Shown in pieces: positions 52,416-62,350 of a stretch of 64,000 bases of DNA. The stretch is from the NCBI GenBank assembly GCA_002070115.1, contig MWCO01000023.1, positions 1 through 64,000 on the forward strand, read 5' to 3'. A program made the translations under genes and the position numbers. The notes below the pieces were generated by a model. The model saw nothing but the letters and a program-made list of their open reading frames with translations. It did not search any database and was not told the origin of the DNA. Source of the stretch: Deltaproteobacteria bacterium ADurb.Bin207 (GTDB taxonomy: Bacteria > Myxococcota_A > Polyangia > Polyangiales > Polyangiaceae). The stretch's first letter is position 1; each line of letters opens with the position of its first letter.

Positions 52416-54290
52416 ATGGATCCGATGTCCATTCCACCTCTTCCCAACACGAAAACGCACGTCCTTGGAGGAAAAGTCGTTGCGGCGGGCGGGCAAGCAC
52501 GACAAGCCATCGCCGCGCTATTTGGATTCGATCCGAGCGAAGCGACAGCGGTTGCGTGGGTCGATCACGCTGTCGAGATTGCCATCGATGCGAACGGCAA
52601 CGTGCAGGTATTGCGTGTCGAACGTCGGGAATCTGGGTCTCGAGGGCTCGTTCGCACGGCGCATCTCAACATTTATGCGCGAGGCAAAGACCTACCTCAA
52701 TCGTTCGCTGAACGCGTTCGGCGAGCGGCGGAACGGCTTTCGGGTTGGACCGTCGATCATCTGGCTGTCCTAGTAGCGTCCGATCCGGAATCGGGCTCGC
52801 CGGGGCTTGCCATGCCTCCCGCTCGAGACGAGGCGAAACGTCCTCGATCGTTGTTGGATACGTGGGGAGCAGCGGACAGTTTCGCGGACTTTTTTGCGGG
52901 CGGGGAGATCGCGCGAAGCCAACTCGATTCCATTGATCCGTCCAAGCTATTTCACTTCGTACAGCATTGTGATGCGGAGTGTTTGTTCGTGAATCCTCAC
53001 TCGGTGGGGTTCATTGTGACGCTGGTCAATTTCCCATGGGATGATCGAGTACGGGAACCGGGACATCCGGGGGGACAAAACCTAGCGAACATCACGGACA
53101 GGGATTTCGTGGAGGAAGGGATGGTGACGACCGATCTGACGGAGGACGACGTCATCATGGGCAATCCGGGCAAGCTGACTTCATTGATCGAGTACGCGGT
53201 GTCTCGTCCTTCCTCGGGGGACAAGTTGCTCTTCGTGAGCAATACCTGCGTGCCGACGGTGATTGGGGAAGATGTGGAATCGGTCGTCAAACGGGTTCGG
53301 AATCGAACGGGCAAAGAGATCCTGTACTTGACGGTGACGCCTCGTTCGATGACGAATGTATTTCAAAGCCTTTTGGTGGATCGTCGATTGGAAGCGGAAG
53401 CGAAAGCGGTTGAAGCCGATGAACGCTCGGTGAATCTCATTGGTTTTGCGGGGGCCAAGGCGGTCGAGGAGTTGCGGGAGGCGTTGCGAGAGTTTGGTGT
53501 TGGGGTGAACGTGGTTCTGCTTCCGGACTTGAATGTCGATCGGGTGGATGCGCTGCCGCGCGCGCGGACGAATGTTTTTTATCCGAATCAACTTTGGCGG
53601 CACATGTACGATCAGGTATTGGATCGCAGTTCGCTCAAGGCTGTGGAAGTGCCGGGTCCTTTTGGATTCGAAGCTTCCCGCGCGTGGTTTCGACAAGTGG
53701 CGCAAGCCGTGGGTGAATCGGATGAGGCAAAGCAAGAGCGTGCCTGGGAAAAAGTCGTGGCGCCGTGGCAATCGCGTTGGGAAAACTTATGTGCTCAAGC
53801 TAGATCGTATCGTCTTGGTTTTGTGGTGCGAGACGAAGAAGCCTATTATCTCACCAATCCTGGAGCGTCGTGGGGGGTGCCTTTGCTCGAATTGGTGGAA
53901 GAGATGGGGTTTGGGATCGATGTGTTGGTGGGGGTAAGTGATGCGAAAATCGCTAAAAATGCAGCGTTAGCGATTCGTCGTCGGTTCCGAAAACCCGACC
54001 GGCATTCGGTGCGTGCTTTCGATAGTTTTTCGTTTTTGCGAAAAAGACTGCGGGATTGCCCAGCGAACGCATTTCTTTCCTATCACTTTTATGATTGGCG
54101 CTTGACCGAAGCGGGTAAGGCGAGTTTTTCGATTCAGCACTTCGAGATGGGGGTTGCGGGCGCGGTACGCACGATCGAGCGATTGCTTCGCGTGTGTCAA
54201 ACGACATTTTTCTCGCGCTATGGGCGTTATCTTGGTCGCGAGGAAAGCGGGTTGCGAACGGTGGGGCAAAAGGAAAAGTTGGATGGTTGA
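52416..54290 (+). CDS. Nitrogenase component-1-like protein (large subunit type)
   Basis: 624 aa. A unique N-terminal domain of about 130 residues (NifX-like spacing; LFGFDPSEATAVAWVDHAVEIAIDANGNVQVLRVERR), then a nitrogenase/protochlorophyllide-reductase-type oxidoreductase fold. Cys185 and Cys189 (QHCDAECLF) and Cys278 in SNTCVPTVIGEDVESVV, the counterpart of the conserved Cys of NifD/BchN before IGDD, could bind an Fe-S cluster. NifD's cofactor ligand motifs are not evident. NVVLLPDLNVD and the C-terminal FGIDVLVGVSDAKIAKNAAL with FLSYHFYD complete the fold. Overlaps the second subunit gene by 8 bases. It would need a NifH/BchL-like ATPase that is not in the window. Substrate unknown; similar to uncharacterised myxobacterial homologues. 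Confidence 0.75.
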   Translation: MDPMSIPPLPNTKTHVLGGKVVAAGGQARQAIAALFGFDPSEATAVAWVDHAVEIAIDANGNVQVLRVERRESGSRGLVRTAHLNIYARGKDLPQSFAERVRRAAERLSGWTVDHLAVLVASDPESGSPGLAMPPARDEAKRPRSLLDTWGAADSFADFFAGGEIARSQLDSIDPSKLFHFVQHCDAECLFVNPHSVGFIVTLVNFPWDDRVREPGHPGGQNLANITDRDFVEEGMVTTDLTEDDVIMGNPGKLTSLIEYAVSRPSSGDKLLFVSNTCVPTVIGEDVESVVKRVRNRTGKEILYLTVTPRSMTNVFQSLLVDRRLEAEAKAVEADERSVNLIGFAGAKAVEELREALREFGVGVNVVLLPDLNVDRVDALPRARTNVFYPNQLWRHMYDQVLDRSSLKAVEVPGPFGFEASRAWFRQVAQAVGESDEAKQERAWEKVVAPWQSRWENLCAQARSYRLGFVVRDEEAYYLTNPGASWGVPLLELVEEMGFGIDVLVGVSDAKIAKNAALAIRRRFRKPDRHSVRAFDSFSFLRKRLRDCPANAFLSYHFYDWRLTEAGKASFSIQHFEMGVAGAVRTIERLLRVCQTTFFSRYGRYLGREESGLRTVGQKEKLDG

Positions 54291-55647
54291 TCCAAAGGAG
54301 AGATGGGAGCGATCCGAGGGGCGCGAAGGCGATTTCAGCCAACGGGTGACGTTCACGTACATGATTGGCGTTTACCTTGCGGTCAATGCGATTTCGGATT
54401 TGTATCTTTTGGTCGAGGGGCCGGATTGCAGCTATATGAAGACGCAATACGTGCAGGGCAATCACGATTGGATGTCCACGTTGACGAGTGTGTCGGGCTT
54501 TCACCGAGTGGCTAACACGGCGCTGCACCCTTCCCAGATGGGCAGTTCCCGTGAAGAAGGCATTCGCGAGGTGCTGCTTCGAATGGCGGGTGACGCCTCC
54601 GTACCCGCGATAGCGCTGACATCGATGCCCATGGCGTTCATCACGGGCGCGGATTACGAGCGTCTTACGCGTTTGGTCCACAAGCAAACGGGCAAGTCGG
54701 CGGTTCACATACCGGGCAAGTCGCTGTCTGGGGATTGGCTGGATGGTTATGCGGAGACTCTGCTTGCGCTAGCCTCGCAAGTAGAGTTGCAGCTCGAGGG
54801 GCAACAAGACCATCGCGTGGCGATCGTGGGGTATTTATGGGATCGCAACGAAGGGGATCATGAGGGAAATCTGCGTGAACTAAGGCGGATATTCGACGCG
54901 CTTGGGTTGGAACTCGTATCGGTTTGGCTCGATGGTTCCCGGTTTGAAGACCTTGCGCGTGTTGCGCAAGCGAAAACGATCTTGTCGTTTCCCTATGGAC
55001 GAAAGGCTGCAAAGAAGCTTGCACGAAGAACGAACGCACGTTTGATCGAGATGCCGTTACCCTTTGGATTCGAGGACTCGGAACGATTCGTTCGACGGTT
55101 GGGAGAAGCATTTGCATGTGAGACTCAGGCGGAAGCGTTCATCGATCGGCAGTTGTCGACAATCATTCCAAAACTCGAATGGGTCGTTCCCTTTTTGTTT
55201 CAGAATCGTCGGTTTGCCTTTGTGGGGGAGCCGCACATCTTGCCTGGTTTCGAGGGGTTGGTATCGATGCTAGGAGGCGAATTGGCCTACGCGGTGATCA
55301 CGAATCATCCGCACCATGCGTCGACGTTGCGGGTGGGGCTCGAGGCTTCTTGCGTGCTTGTCTATCCAAAAATGAAAGAGATGGTGCGTTTCTTATTCGG
55401 AAAAGCGCGCGAGACGGACATTCATTTGGTGGTGACCAACAACGTGGGCATCATGGGTGCGGAAGGTGCCATCTTCGAGTTTGGGTTTCCCTCTTCGTTC
55501 CGGCACGCTTTGTATGACAGACCATTTTTGAGCTTCGCGGGAGCGCTGGCTTTCGTCGACTCGATGGCGAACACGATGCGAATGCACGAGGTTGAGCTAG
55601 CGCGAAGAACGATGTCGATGGGTTTGGGCAAGCTATTGGGCCATTGA
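54283..55647 (+). CDS. Nitrogenase component-1-like protein (second subunit)
   Basis: 454 aa from the ATG at 54283, inside the end of the previous gene. Nitrogenase-component-1-type fold: LYLLVEGPDCSYMKTQYVQGNHDW with Cys49 in the G-P-x-C position (equivalent of a P-cluster or BchB ligand), LTSMPMAFITGADYERL where other subunits have a Cys but here none, IPGKSLSGDWLDGYAETLLAL, RVAIVGYLWDRNEGDHEGNLREL, RFAFVGEPHILPGF ... ITNHPHHAST, and VTNNVGIMGAEGA. Two predicted ligands from the partner plus one here could complete a [4Fe-4S] cluster. It is shorter than its partner and lacks the extra N-terminal domain. Probably forms a heteromeric reductase of unknown substrate. Confidence 0.75.
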   Translation: MVDPKERWERSEGREGDFSQRVTFTYMIGVYLAVNAISDLYLLVEGPDCSYMKTQYVQGNHDWMSTLTSVSGFHRVANTALHPSQMGSSREEGIREVLLRMAGDASVPAIALTSMPMAFITGADYERLTRLVHKQTGKSAVHIPGKSLSGDWLDGYAETLLALASQVELQLEGQQDHRVAIVGYLWDRNEGDHEGNLRELRRIFDALGLELVSVWLDGSRFEDLARVAQAKTILSFPYGRKAAKKLARRTNARLIEMPLPFGFEDSERFVRRLGEAFACETQAEAFIDRQLSTIIPKLEWVVPFLFQNRRFAFVGEPHILPGFEGLVSMLGGELAYAVITNHPHHASTLRVGLEASCVLVYPKMKEMVRFLFGKARETDIHLVVTNNVGIMGAEGAIFEFGFPSSFRHALYDRPFLSFAGALAFVDSMANTMRMHEVELARRTMSMGLGKLLGH

Positions 55648-55926
55648 AGCGCCAGGCTACGAGAGTCGACATGGTGACTTTGATGGTGAGCGCTTCGGAT
55701 CGGCGCGTCGACCACAGCCGCGGAGCAAGTGACGATGGCGTTACTATACGTTTTTGCTTTGAAATCTCGCGCTCCGATGAGCGATTCACCTTATAAATAG
55801 CCGTGAGGGAACGATGACGCCATGAGTCTGTCCAATGAGGGAGCGCGAGGATAGACATTGAGGAAAAAGTCAAATATCTCTTTCTAGCCGGTTATGGCAT
55901 CTTGAAGCGGCCTTACCCATCGAGCC

Positions 55927-58900
55927 ATGTCACGGTCGTCGCAAGAGCATCAACTATCGCTGCCATCTCGCTTGGAGGTACGTCGCAAGCTGGGCGAGGG
56001 GGCGTTTGGCAGCGTGTATGAGGTGCATGATCGGGAGTTGCAGAGTCGTGTGGCTTTGAAGTGTCTCGAGCGTCTCGATGCGCATTCGTTGTTTCGCTTC
56101 AAGCGGGAGTTTCGTGAGCTGGCGGACATCGTTCATCCGAATTTGGTGCGTCTGCATGACCTATTCTGTTTTGACTCGCGATGGTGTTTCACGATGGAAC
56201 TCATCCATGGGGTGAGTTTTTTCGATCACGTTCGGCCGGGGGCGGCCTATCCGAACGACGCGCCGACGATTGATTCGGAGGATTATCAAACGGCCGTGTC
56301 TGGTGTGTTGGGGTCGGGGGGAACGGTGAATACGACGCGATTGCGTTCGGCGCTCATGCAATTGACCGAAGGGGTAGGGGCGTTGCACCGAGCGGGAAAA
56401 CTCCATCGTGATTTGAAGCCGCAAAACGTATTGGTGACGGAAAACGGGCGTGTGGTTGTTCTGGATTTCGGTCTTCTGGCGGACATCGATGAGAAGGGGG
56501 AGCAAGAAGCGGCGACGGAGATTGTGGGAACGCCCGCATACCTGGCACCGGAAGCGGCGGCTGGTCTCGTTCATGGGGCGGAATCGGATTGGTATTCCGT
56601 GGGCGTCATGCTGTACGAGGTGCTGACCGGTCGTCTCCCGTTCGATGGCAAGCCCGTATCGATGCTCATTCGGAAACAGATGGCGGATCCGGTGGACCCC
56701 GAGCCCTTGCTCGAACCCAATCAGCGGCATTTCGCCCGATTGAGCATGCAGTTGCTCGCGCGTCGTCCTCAGGATCGTCCCAAACTCGAAAGCATTCAAG
56801 CGGCGCTTGTGGCGGCTTCGGATCACGACGAGGACAGCGAGATTTCGTCGTTTCGAGGTGAGGATGTTGCTTCTCTAATCACCTATCAGCCATCGGAGTA
56901 TCTCGTTGGGCGTGAGGCGAGCCTCGAACTGATGTCGAAGGCTTTTGAAAACGTTGTGCAAGGAAAAGGGACGATGCTTCGGGGCTATGGGCGATCCGGC
57001 ATGGGGAAAACCTCGCTCGTCCGCTTTTTCGTCGATGATTTGCGTCGTGCGAAGCGGGCTCGTGTGCTCAGTGGACGATGTTTCGAATGTGAGTCTGTCC
57101 CGTACAAGGCGTTGGATTCTCTCATCGACGCGTTGACGCAGTGGTTGTTGGCTCGGTCTTGCGATGAGGTGGTTACGTATCTTCCGAAGGATATCTTGCC
57201 GCTCGCGAGGATGTTCCCTGTATTGCGCAGGATTCCGGTGATTGCGGCCATGGGAGATGGCGAGGAGTTGGAGGGGCTTGACTATCATGAGGTAAGAAAA
57301 TCGGCATTTTCAGCGTTGCGTTCGTTGTTTGGCGAAGTGTCACGGCGCAAGCCGGTGGTGTTGTGGATCGACGATTTGCAATGGGGTGATGAGGATAGTG
57401 CAGCGTTTTTTTCCAATCTTTTGCAGCCACCGGATGCTCCTCGGGTGCTTCTCATTCTGAGTCATCGTTCGGAAGACACGGAGACGAGTCCGATTCTTCG
57501 ACAGATTGTTCATGCTCAAACGCGCGCGGCCTACCGATGCTTCGAAGTGGAGGTTTCGCCTCTTTCGCAAGACGCTTGTGAGCGATTGGCGTCGCTCATT
57601 CTTCGGGAACAAGGCAGCCATGACAGCGCGCTGCCGTTTGCGTTGGCGAGTGAATCGGGCGGATGTCCACTATTTGTTTTGCACCTCGTTCGGCATGCTT
57701 TAAGGCTCGACGGTGGTTCAAGCCCTCCGACGGGGGTTCGTTTGGATGATGTGCTTTGGGAGTATTTGGGAACCTTATCCGCGCCGGCCGCGCGAATGCT
57801 TCGCGTGGTGGCCTTGGCTGGACGTTCCATCGAGTTGTCAGTCGCCCGAGAGGTGGCGGGGTTGTCCGGTGAGTTGCGAGAAGCGCTCGATGTGTTGCGC
57901 ACGCAGCGTTTGATACGGACGCAAGGAGTGCGATCGACGGATTTGGTCGAACCTTATCACGATCGGATTCGCGAGATCGTGACGTCGAGAATGAGTCTTG
58001 AAGAGCGTGTGTCGTTGCATCAAGCGTTGGCTCGTTGTTTGGAAAGTCGGGGTGCAGATCCGGAAACCCTTGTGGTTCACTATCGAGGTTCGGGAGATCG
58101 CGAGTCGGCCTGGAGGTGTGCGGTGGCGGCGGCGGAAAGGGCTGCCGAAGCCCTTGCGTTTCGCCGGGCAGCGGACCTGTATCGAGAGGCGCTGCTTCTC
58201 AAACCGGAGCGTCGCACGTACGAATTGAGAATCAAATTGGCCGACGCCCTCGCCAACGCTGGCCATGGTGCGGACGCCTCGGCGGCTTATCTCGAAGCGT
58301 TGGTTACGGCTCCTGCGCAAGACGTGTTGGAAATACGACGAAAGGCTGCGGAACAAGCATTGCTGGTGGGAAAGGTCGATGAGGGACTAGCTCTGATCGA
58401 CGACATGCTTGCGGCCGCGGGCATGAAGCTTACGAAAACATCGTTGGGGGCTCTCCTATCCCTATTGTGGCGAAGAGCATGGCTGCGTGTACGGGGGGTT
58501 GGATTCCGCGGCACCTATCACCATGATCCGGAGATACTGCGACGGATCGATGTGGGCTGGGCGCTTGCGGTGGGGCTTTCCAATTGCGATACGATTCGCG
58601 GTGCGGATTTGCAGGTTCGTGCGTTGTTGCTAGCTCTTTCGGCTGGAGAACCTTCGCGAATTGCGCGTGGTCTTGCGCTACAAGCCGGGATGCTCGCGGT
58701 GGCAGGGCCCAAGTGCCATGACAAATGCATGGAGTTGCTCGACGCATCCCGAGCGCTCACGAGCAAGCTTGGCGACCCGTTCACGCTTGGTTGGTACCAT
58801 GTGGGGGCGGCAGCCGTAGCCTACTTCGAAGGCAGATTTGGAGATTGTATCTCGGAAGGCGATAAGGCTATGGCAGCGTTTACCCATTGTTCCGGCGTGT

Positions 58901-59694
58901 CCTGGGAACGCACGACCATTCGACATTATGCCATCTGGAGCCTGATGTGGATTGGGCACGTCGGAGCGGCCGCCAAAAGAACCAAAGCGCAGCTCGAAGC
59001 TGCTTTTGAACGAGGAGACTTGTATTCCGCAACCGATCTACGGCTGTTCACGAGCAATATGGCATGGCTCGTGGACGACACACCGCAAGAAGCTCGTCGC
59101 GCTGTCGATGAAGCCATGGAACACTGGTCTCGTCGTGGTTTCCATGCCCAGCATTATTATGCACTATACGCATATGGACAGATCGACTTGTATATCGGCG
59201 ATGGGGAGTCGGCGTTGAAGCGCGTCGACCAAGCCTGGTCTCCCTTACGCGCTTCGATGCTGCTGCAAGTGCAAACCGTGCGCATCGAGATGCTGCATCT
59301 TCGAGCGCGAAGCGCGCTGGCAGCCGTTCATCAATGTCCAGAAAGAGCCACGAAACTGTTGCGTCGCGCCAAATCCGATGCCGCGGAGCTTGCCCGCGAA
59401 TACTCCATCGTGGCTCCTCCCATGGCGGAACTCATTCGCGCAGCGATCGCTTCCATCGAAAATCAATCCGAGCGTTGTGTGGCGTGCTTGCGGAAGGCCA
59501 TCGAAGGATTCGAAGCTGCCGAAATGGGTCAATACGCCAACGTGGCTCGTCGATGGCTGGCGATACGGAGTCATGATGAGGCGGCCTTGGCAGCCACGAC
59601 TGCCTATATGGAATCGGAAGGCATTCAGAACATCGAGCGGTGGACTCAAATGCTCGCTCCAGGGTTTGCCAACCCTCAGGATAGACCGCATTGA
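55927..59694 (+). CDS. Ser/Thr kinase fused to AAA ATPase and TPR-like domain (PknK-type)
   Basis: 1255 aa. Kinase domain about 15-300: LGEGAFGSV (22-30), Lys45, HRDLKPQN (160-167), DFG (180-182), GTPAYLAPEA; a loop of about 30 residues is inserted near 105-135. AAA_16-like ATPase: Walker A GYGRSGMGKT (353-362) and Walker B VVLWIDDLQWGDEDS (about 478-492). The remaining about 650 residues are Ala/Leu/Glu-rich helical repeats, probably TPR-like, ending near the C-terminus. The architecture matches the LuxR/PknK-type signal integrators, here without a DNA-binding domain. A 279-bp gap with an AT-rich TATAAA stretch separates it from the nitrogenase-like operon, so it may regulate those genes (inference). 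Confidence 0.9.
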   Translation: MSRSSQEHQLSLPSRLEVRRKLGEGAFGSVYEVHDRELQSRVALKCLERLDAHSLFRFKREFRELADIVHPNLVRLHDLFCFDSRWCFTMELIHGVSFFDHVRPGAAYPNDAPTIDSEDYQTAVSGVLGSGGTVNTTRLRSALMQLTEGVGALHRAGKLHRDLKPQNVLVTENGRVVVLDFGLLADIDEKGEQEAATEIVGTPAYLAPEAAAGLVHGAESDWYSVGVMLYEVLTGRLPFDGKPVSMLIRKQMADPVDPEPLLEPNQRHFARLSMQLLARRPQDRPKLESIQAALVAASDHDEDSEISSFRGEDVASLITYQPSEYLVGREASLELMSKAFENVVQGKGTMLRGYGRSGMGKTSLVRFFVDDLRRAKRARVLSGRCFECESVPYKALDSLIDALTQWLLARSCDEVVTYLPKDILPLARMFPVLRRIPVIAAMGDGEELEGLDYHEVRKSAFSALRSLFGEVSRRKPVVLWIDDLQWGDEDSAAFFSNLLQPPDAPRVLLILSHRSEDTETSPILRQIVHAQTRAAYRCFEVEVSPLSQDACERLASLILREQGSHDSALPFALASESGGCPLFVLHLVRHALRLDGGSSPPTGVRLDDVLWEYLGTLSAPAARMLRVVALAGRSIELSVAREVAGLSGELREALDVLRTQRLIRTQGVRSTDLVEPYHDRIREIVTSRMSLEERVSLHQALARCLESRGADPETLVVHYRGSGDRESAWRCAVAAAERAAEALAFRRAADLYREALLLKPERRTYELRIKLADALANAGHGADASAAYLEALVTAPAQDVLEIRRKAAEQALLVGKVDEGLALIDDMLAAAGMKLTKTSLGALLSLLWRRAWLRVRGVGFRGTYHHDPEILRRIDVGWALAVGLSNCDTIRGADLQVRALLLALSAGEPSRIARGLALQAGMLAVAGPKCHDKCMELLDASRALTSKLGDPFTLGWYHVGAAAVAYFEGRFGDCISEGDKAMAAFTHCSGVSWERTTIRHYAIWSLMWIGHVGAAAKRTKAQLEAAFERGDLYSATDLRLFTSNMAWLVDDTPQEARRAVDEAMEHWSRRGFHAQHYYALYAYGQIDLYIGDGESALKRVDQAWSPLRASMLLQVQTVRIEMLHLRARSALAAVHQCPERATKLLRRAKSDAAELAREYSIVAPPMAELIRAAIASIENQSERCVACLRKAIEGFEAAEMGQYANVARRWLAIRSHDEAALAATTAYMESEGIQNIERWTQMLAPGFANPQDRPH

Positions 59695-59749
59695 TGCGTT
59701 GCCGCGTCAAAGACATGCGGATGGATACCGGCGAGAAAGGGAGGGGACT

Positions 59750-60718
59750 TCAGGCCACGCGATGGGCTGGTTCGTTTCCCGCAAGGACTGCGATGACGGA
59801 TGATACACTCAACTCCGCCATTCCTTCGCGGGCAGGCAGGTCGGCGCTGCCGAGATGGGGAGCCAGCACCACATTGGGAAGGTCCAACAGCTCTTGATGA
59901 ATCATCGGTTCGCGTTCGTAGACGTCGAGACCGGCTGCAGCAAGATGGCCTTCTTTCAGCAATTTGGCGAGGGCAGCTTCTTCGACACACGTCCCTCGAC
60001 CCGTGTTGACCAATACGGAACCGGGACGCATCTGTCGCAGTCTCGTCTCATTCATCAATCCCCGTGTGCTATCCGTGGAGGGACAGTGAAGCGAGACGAT
60101 GTCGCTTTGCGCCAACAAATCGCCGAGAGACAGATAGGTGGCTTGTAGATCCTTCTCGATTTGGGGACTGACACGAATGGGATCGGAGTAAAGGACGCGC
60201 ATGGAAAACCCGCGGGCGCGCGCGGCTACGGCCTGACCGATTCGGCCAAATCCAACGATCCCGAGGGTTGATCCCGTCACCCGGGGACCAAGGAGCTGGG
60301 TGGGAGACCACCCTTTCCAAAGCCCTGCGCGTACCAGGCGGTCGCCCCGGCTTACGTTTCGACAAGCATCCAATATCAATGCCATCGCAAAATCCGCGGT
60401 CGCTTCCGTCAGCACGCCAGGTGTATTGGTGGCCACGATTCCTCGACGCTTCAATTCCACCAGATCGAGATTGTCGATACCGACGCCATAATTGGCCACG
60501 ATACGAAGGGAAGGCCCCGCATCGAGAACTCGTGCATCTACACGGTCGGAAACGAGAGGAATGAGAGCCGAAGTATCGGGGTGGTCGCGTAGTACACGGA
60601 TGATTCCTTCGTGTCCGAGACCTCCGGGTTGGTCCCCTTGAATGACGCGATGTCCAGCGGTGGTGAGTCTTGCGACGGCAGTGCCGGGCAAGGGTGCGGA
60701 AACAATCACAGTATGCAT
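59750..60718 (-). CDS. D-isomer-specific 2-hydroxyacid dehydrogenase (GyaR-like)
   Basis: 322 aa from the ATG at 60718; the frame opens earlier but without family character. NAD-dependent reduction of 2-keto acids (glyoxylate, hydroxypyruvate) to D-hydroxyacids. NAD fold GIVGFGRIGQAVAARARGF; catalytic Arg in NTGRGTCVEE, the Glu in REPM following YE, and His in LAPHLGSA. The N-terminal NYGVGIDNLDL motif is typical. The divergent FGE-like gene is 216 bases away. No partner pathway is obvious. Confidence 0.92.
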   Translation of the reverse strand: MHTVIVSAPLPGTAVARLTTAGHRVIQGDQPGGLGHEGIIRVLRDHPDTSALIPLVSDRVDARVLDAGPSLRIVANYGVGIDNLDLVELKRRGIVATNTPGVLTEATADFAMALILDACRNVSRGDRLVRAGLWKGWSPTQLLGPRVTGSTLGIVGFGRIGQAVAARARGFSMRVLYSDPIRVSPQIEKDLQATYLSLGDLLAQSDIVSLHCPSTDSTRGLMNETRLRQMRPGSVLVNTGRGTCVEEAALAKLLKEGHLAAAGLDVYEREPMIHQELLDLPNVVLAPHLGSADLPAREGMAELSVSSVIAVLAGNEPAHRVA

Positions 60719-60834
60719 GGCCCGGTTGTACGCCAAGAAGGGGCAATTCGAAACCGCAACGTGGCCGCCATGACTTGTCTTGTCGTCGACGCACCACCAT
60801 GGATGAAAGGAGGGAACCATGCGCTCGGGATAAT

Positions 60835-60863
60835 TTGAAAAACTATTATAAAACAATTAGTTA
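60835..60863 (+). promoter_or_regulatory. AT-rich promoter region of the FGE-like lipoprotein
   Basis: TTGAAA at 60835-60840, a 17-bp spacer and TAGTTA at 60858-60863, within a roughly 40-bp AT-rich stretch; the minus strand also carries TATAAT (complement of 60845-60850) facing the dehydrogenase gene. Confidence 0.4.
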
Positions 60864-60934
60864 CATGAATTCAGGCCGCGTTTTTGGTTCCTTCCGACAA
60901 GCCTGATACCTTCGAGCCACGTTTCGGAAGCATC

Positions 60935-62350
60935 ATGACAACCTCGCACTTGCCTCGTCGTCCCCGCACTGCACTTGGTATCAAAGTGGCTAAGAGCGTA
61001 CTGGTCGCCACCTGCTGCTTTTCCGCGTGTTGCGCGATTTGCTGCAACGATGGTGATGATGGCATGTCAGATCCGGATGCCGTGGCCGGATTGACTGACG
61101 GCCCCCGAGCGCGCGCGCAAAGAGATGCCGCGGAGGATATCGTCAACCAAGCAGATGCCTTCGAACAACGGGATGTTTGGAGGCAGGCGGATGCCGCCGA
61201 TGACAACGCTGGGGACGCTGTAGCAAAACCTTCCTTGGATGGCGCCGCGAAGGACGTGGTGGAAGAGCAAAACAAGCAAGACGATTCGAGCGGTCGATGC
61301 CCCGAGGGAATGGTGTATGTCGAAGGCGACTATTGCATGACGGTCACGCATCAATGTACCGACAGCTTGGCGGATAAAACGGCTGTCGGAGCGCTGGGGT
61401 TCGATGACCAATGTATCGCTTATGTGCCCGGGTCGTCGAAATGCGGAACGGCACGAAAAAAAGTATCCGTTCATCTCAAAGTCGTTCCTGGAGACAAACA
61501 CGATCAAGACCGGGCGGATACGAAACATGCATTCGGAAAGAAGTTTCTGGGTGCGAAAGCGGGCGATGTCATCAATGGATGCACGGTCGAACGAATCCTT
61601 GGCTTTGGGCGAGATTCGGCGGTGCCGGGCTCCATCGTTCAATTGGATTGTCCTTCGGTCATTCGTCTAGCGTTTTGCATGGATCGCTATGAATATCCGA
61701 ATCAGCCCGGTGCGACTCCAGCGCGTCTTGCCAGTTGGTACGAGGCCCAAGAAACTTGTGAAGCTGCTGGAAAACGGCTTTGTGAAGAGCAGGAATGGAC
61801 CCTGGCTTGCGAAGGGCCCGAACGCCAACCTTATCCGACGGGTTGGACGCGTGGCATTTGGACCGCAGACACGGAAGAATCCCGATCCGGATGCAATATC
61901 AGCCGTTGTTATTCCAATTGTCTTCCGAAGGACCAGGATGCCAATGGTCGATGCACGGAATACGATCCTCTGTTGAAGAGACAAGCATCACGGCCCGCGT
62001 GTTATACGGAGCCGAAGTGGATTTCGCAGCAGCTTCCCGGTCAATCGGAAGAGACCAAGAAAAAGTACTTCGATATGGTCGATCGTGCCTCCGGCGATCC
62101 GAACTATCCATTTTTGTTGCCTTCCGGATCCATGAGCCAATGCGTATCGCCCTATGGGGTCTTTGATCTCACGGGCAACGTGGATGAATGGGTGCAGAGT
62201 TTCGACTATCACGAGTCGAAGATTTCGAACTTGAAGGGGGGGCATTATCTGCACAATTGCCGTGCGCGCTGCCGTCCGGTAACGACGCAGCACGGGCCGT
62301 TTTATGTTCAGGCGAGCATTGGATTTCGGTGTTGTGCCGACCCGCGATAG
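60935..62350 (+). CDS. FGE/SUMF1-like domain lipoprotein
   Basis: 471 aa from the ATG at 60935 (GGAAG upstream). N-terminal signal with several Cys (SACCAICCND) for lipidation or export, a long Ala/Asp-rich linker to about 115, then a formylglycine-generating-enzyme-type domain: RLAFCMDRYEYPN, ASWYEAQETCEAAGKRLCEEQEWTLAC, VFDLTGNVDEWV, GGHYLHNCRARCRP and IGFRCCADP. These fit the SUMF1 fold (the L-T-G-N-V-x-E-W-V and G-F-R motifs), but the copper/Cys catalytic pair of true FGE (C-x-x-x-x-C before the GFR motif) is not clearly conserved. It may be a non-catalytic, C-type-lectin-related fold in a surface lipoprotein. Many Cys pairs suggest disulfides. Confidence 0.8.
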   Translation: MTTSHLPRRPRTALGIKVAKSVLVATCCFSACCAICCNDGDDGMSDPDAVAGLTDGPRARAQRDAAEDIVNQADAFEQRDVWRQADAADDNAGDAVAKPSLDGAAKDVVEEQNKQDDSSGRCPEGMVYVEGDYCMTVTHQCTDSLADKTAVGALGFDDQCIAYVPGSSKCGTARKKVSVHLKVVPGDKHDQDRADTKHAFGKKFLGAKAGDVINGCTVERILGFGRDSAVPGSIVQLDCPSVIRLAFCMDRYEYPNQPGATPARLASWYEAQETCEAAGKRLCEEQEWTLACEGPERQPYPTGWTRGIWTADTEESRSGCNISRCYSNCLPKDQDANGRCTEYDPLLKRQASRPACYTEPKWISQQLPGQSEETKKKYFDMVDRASGDPNYPFLLPSGSMSQCVSPYGVFDLTGNVDEWVQSFDYHESKISNLKGGHYLHNCRARCRPVTTQHGPFYVQASIGFRCCADPR

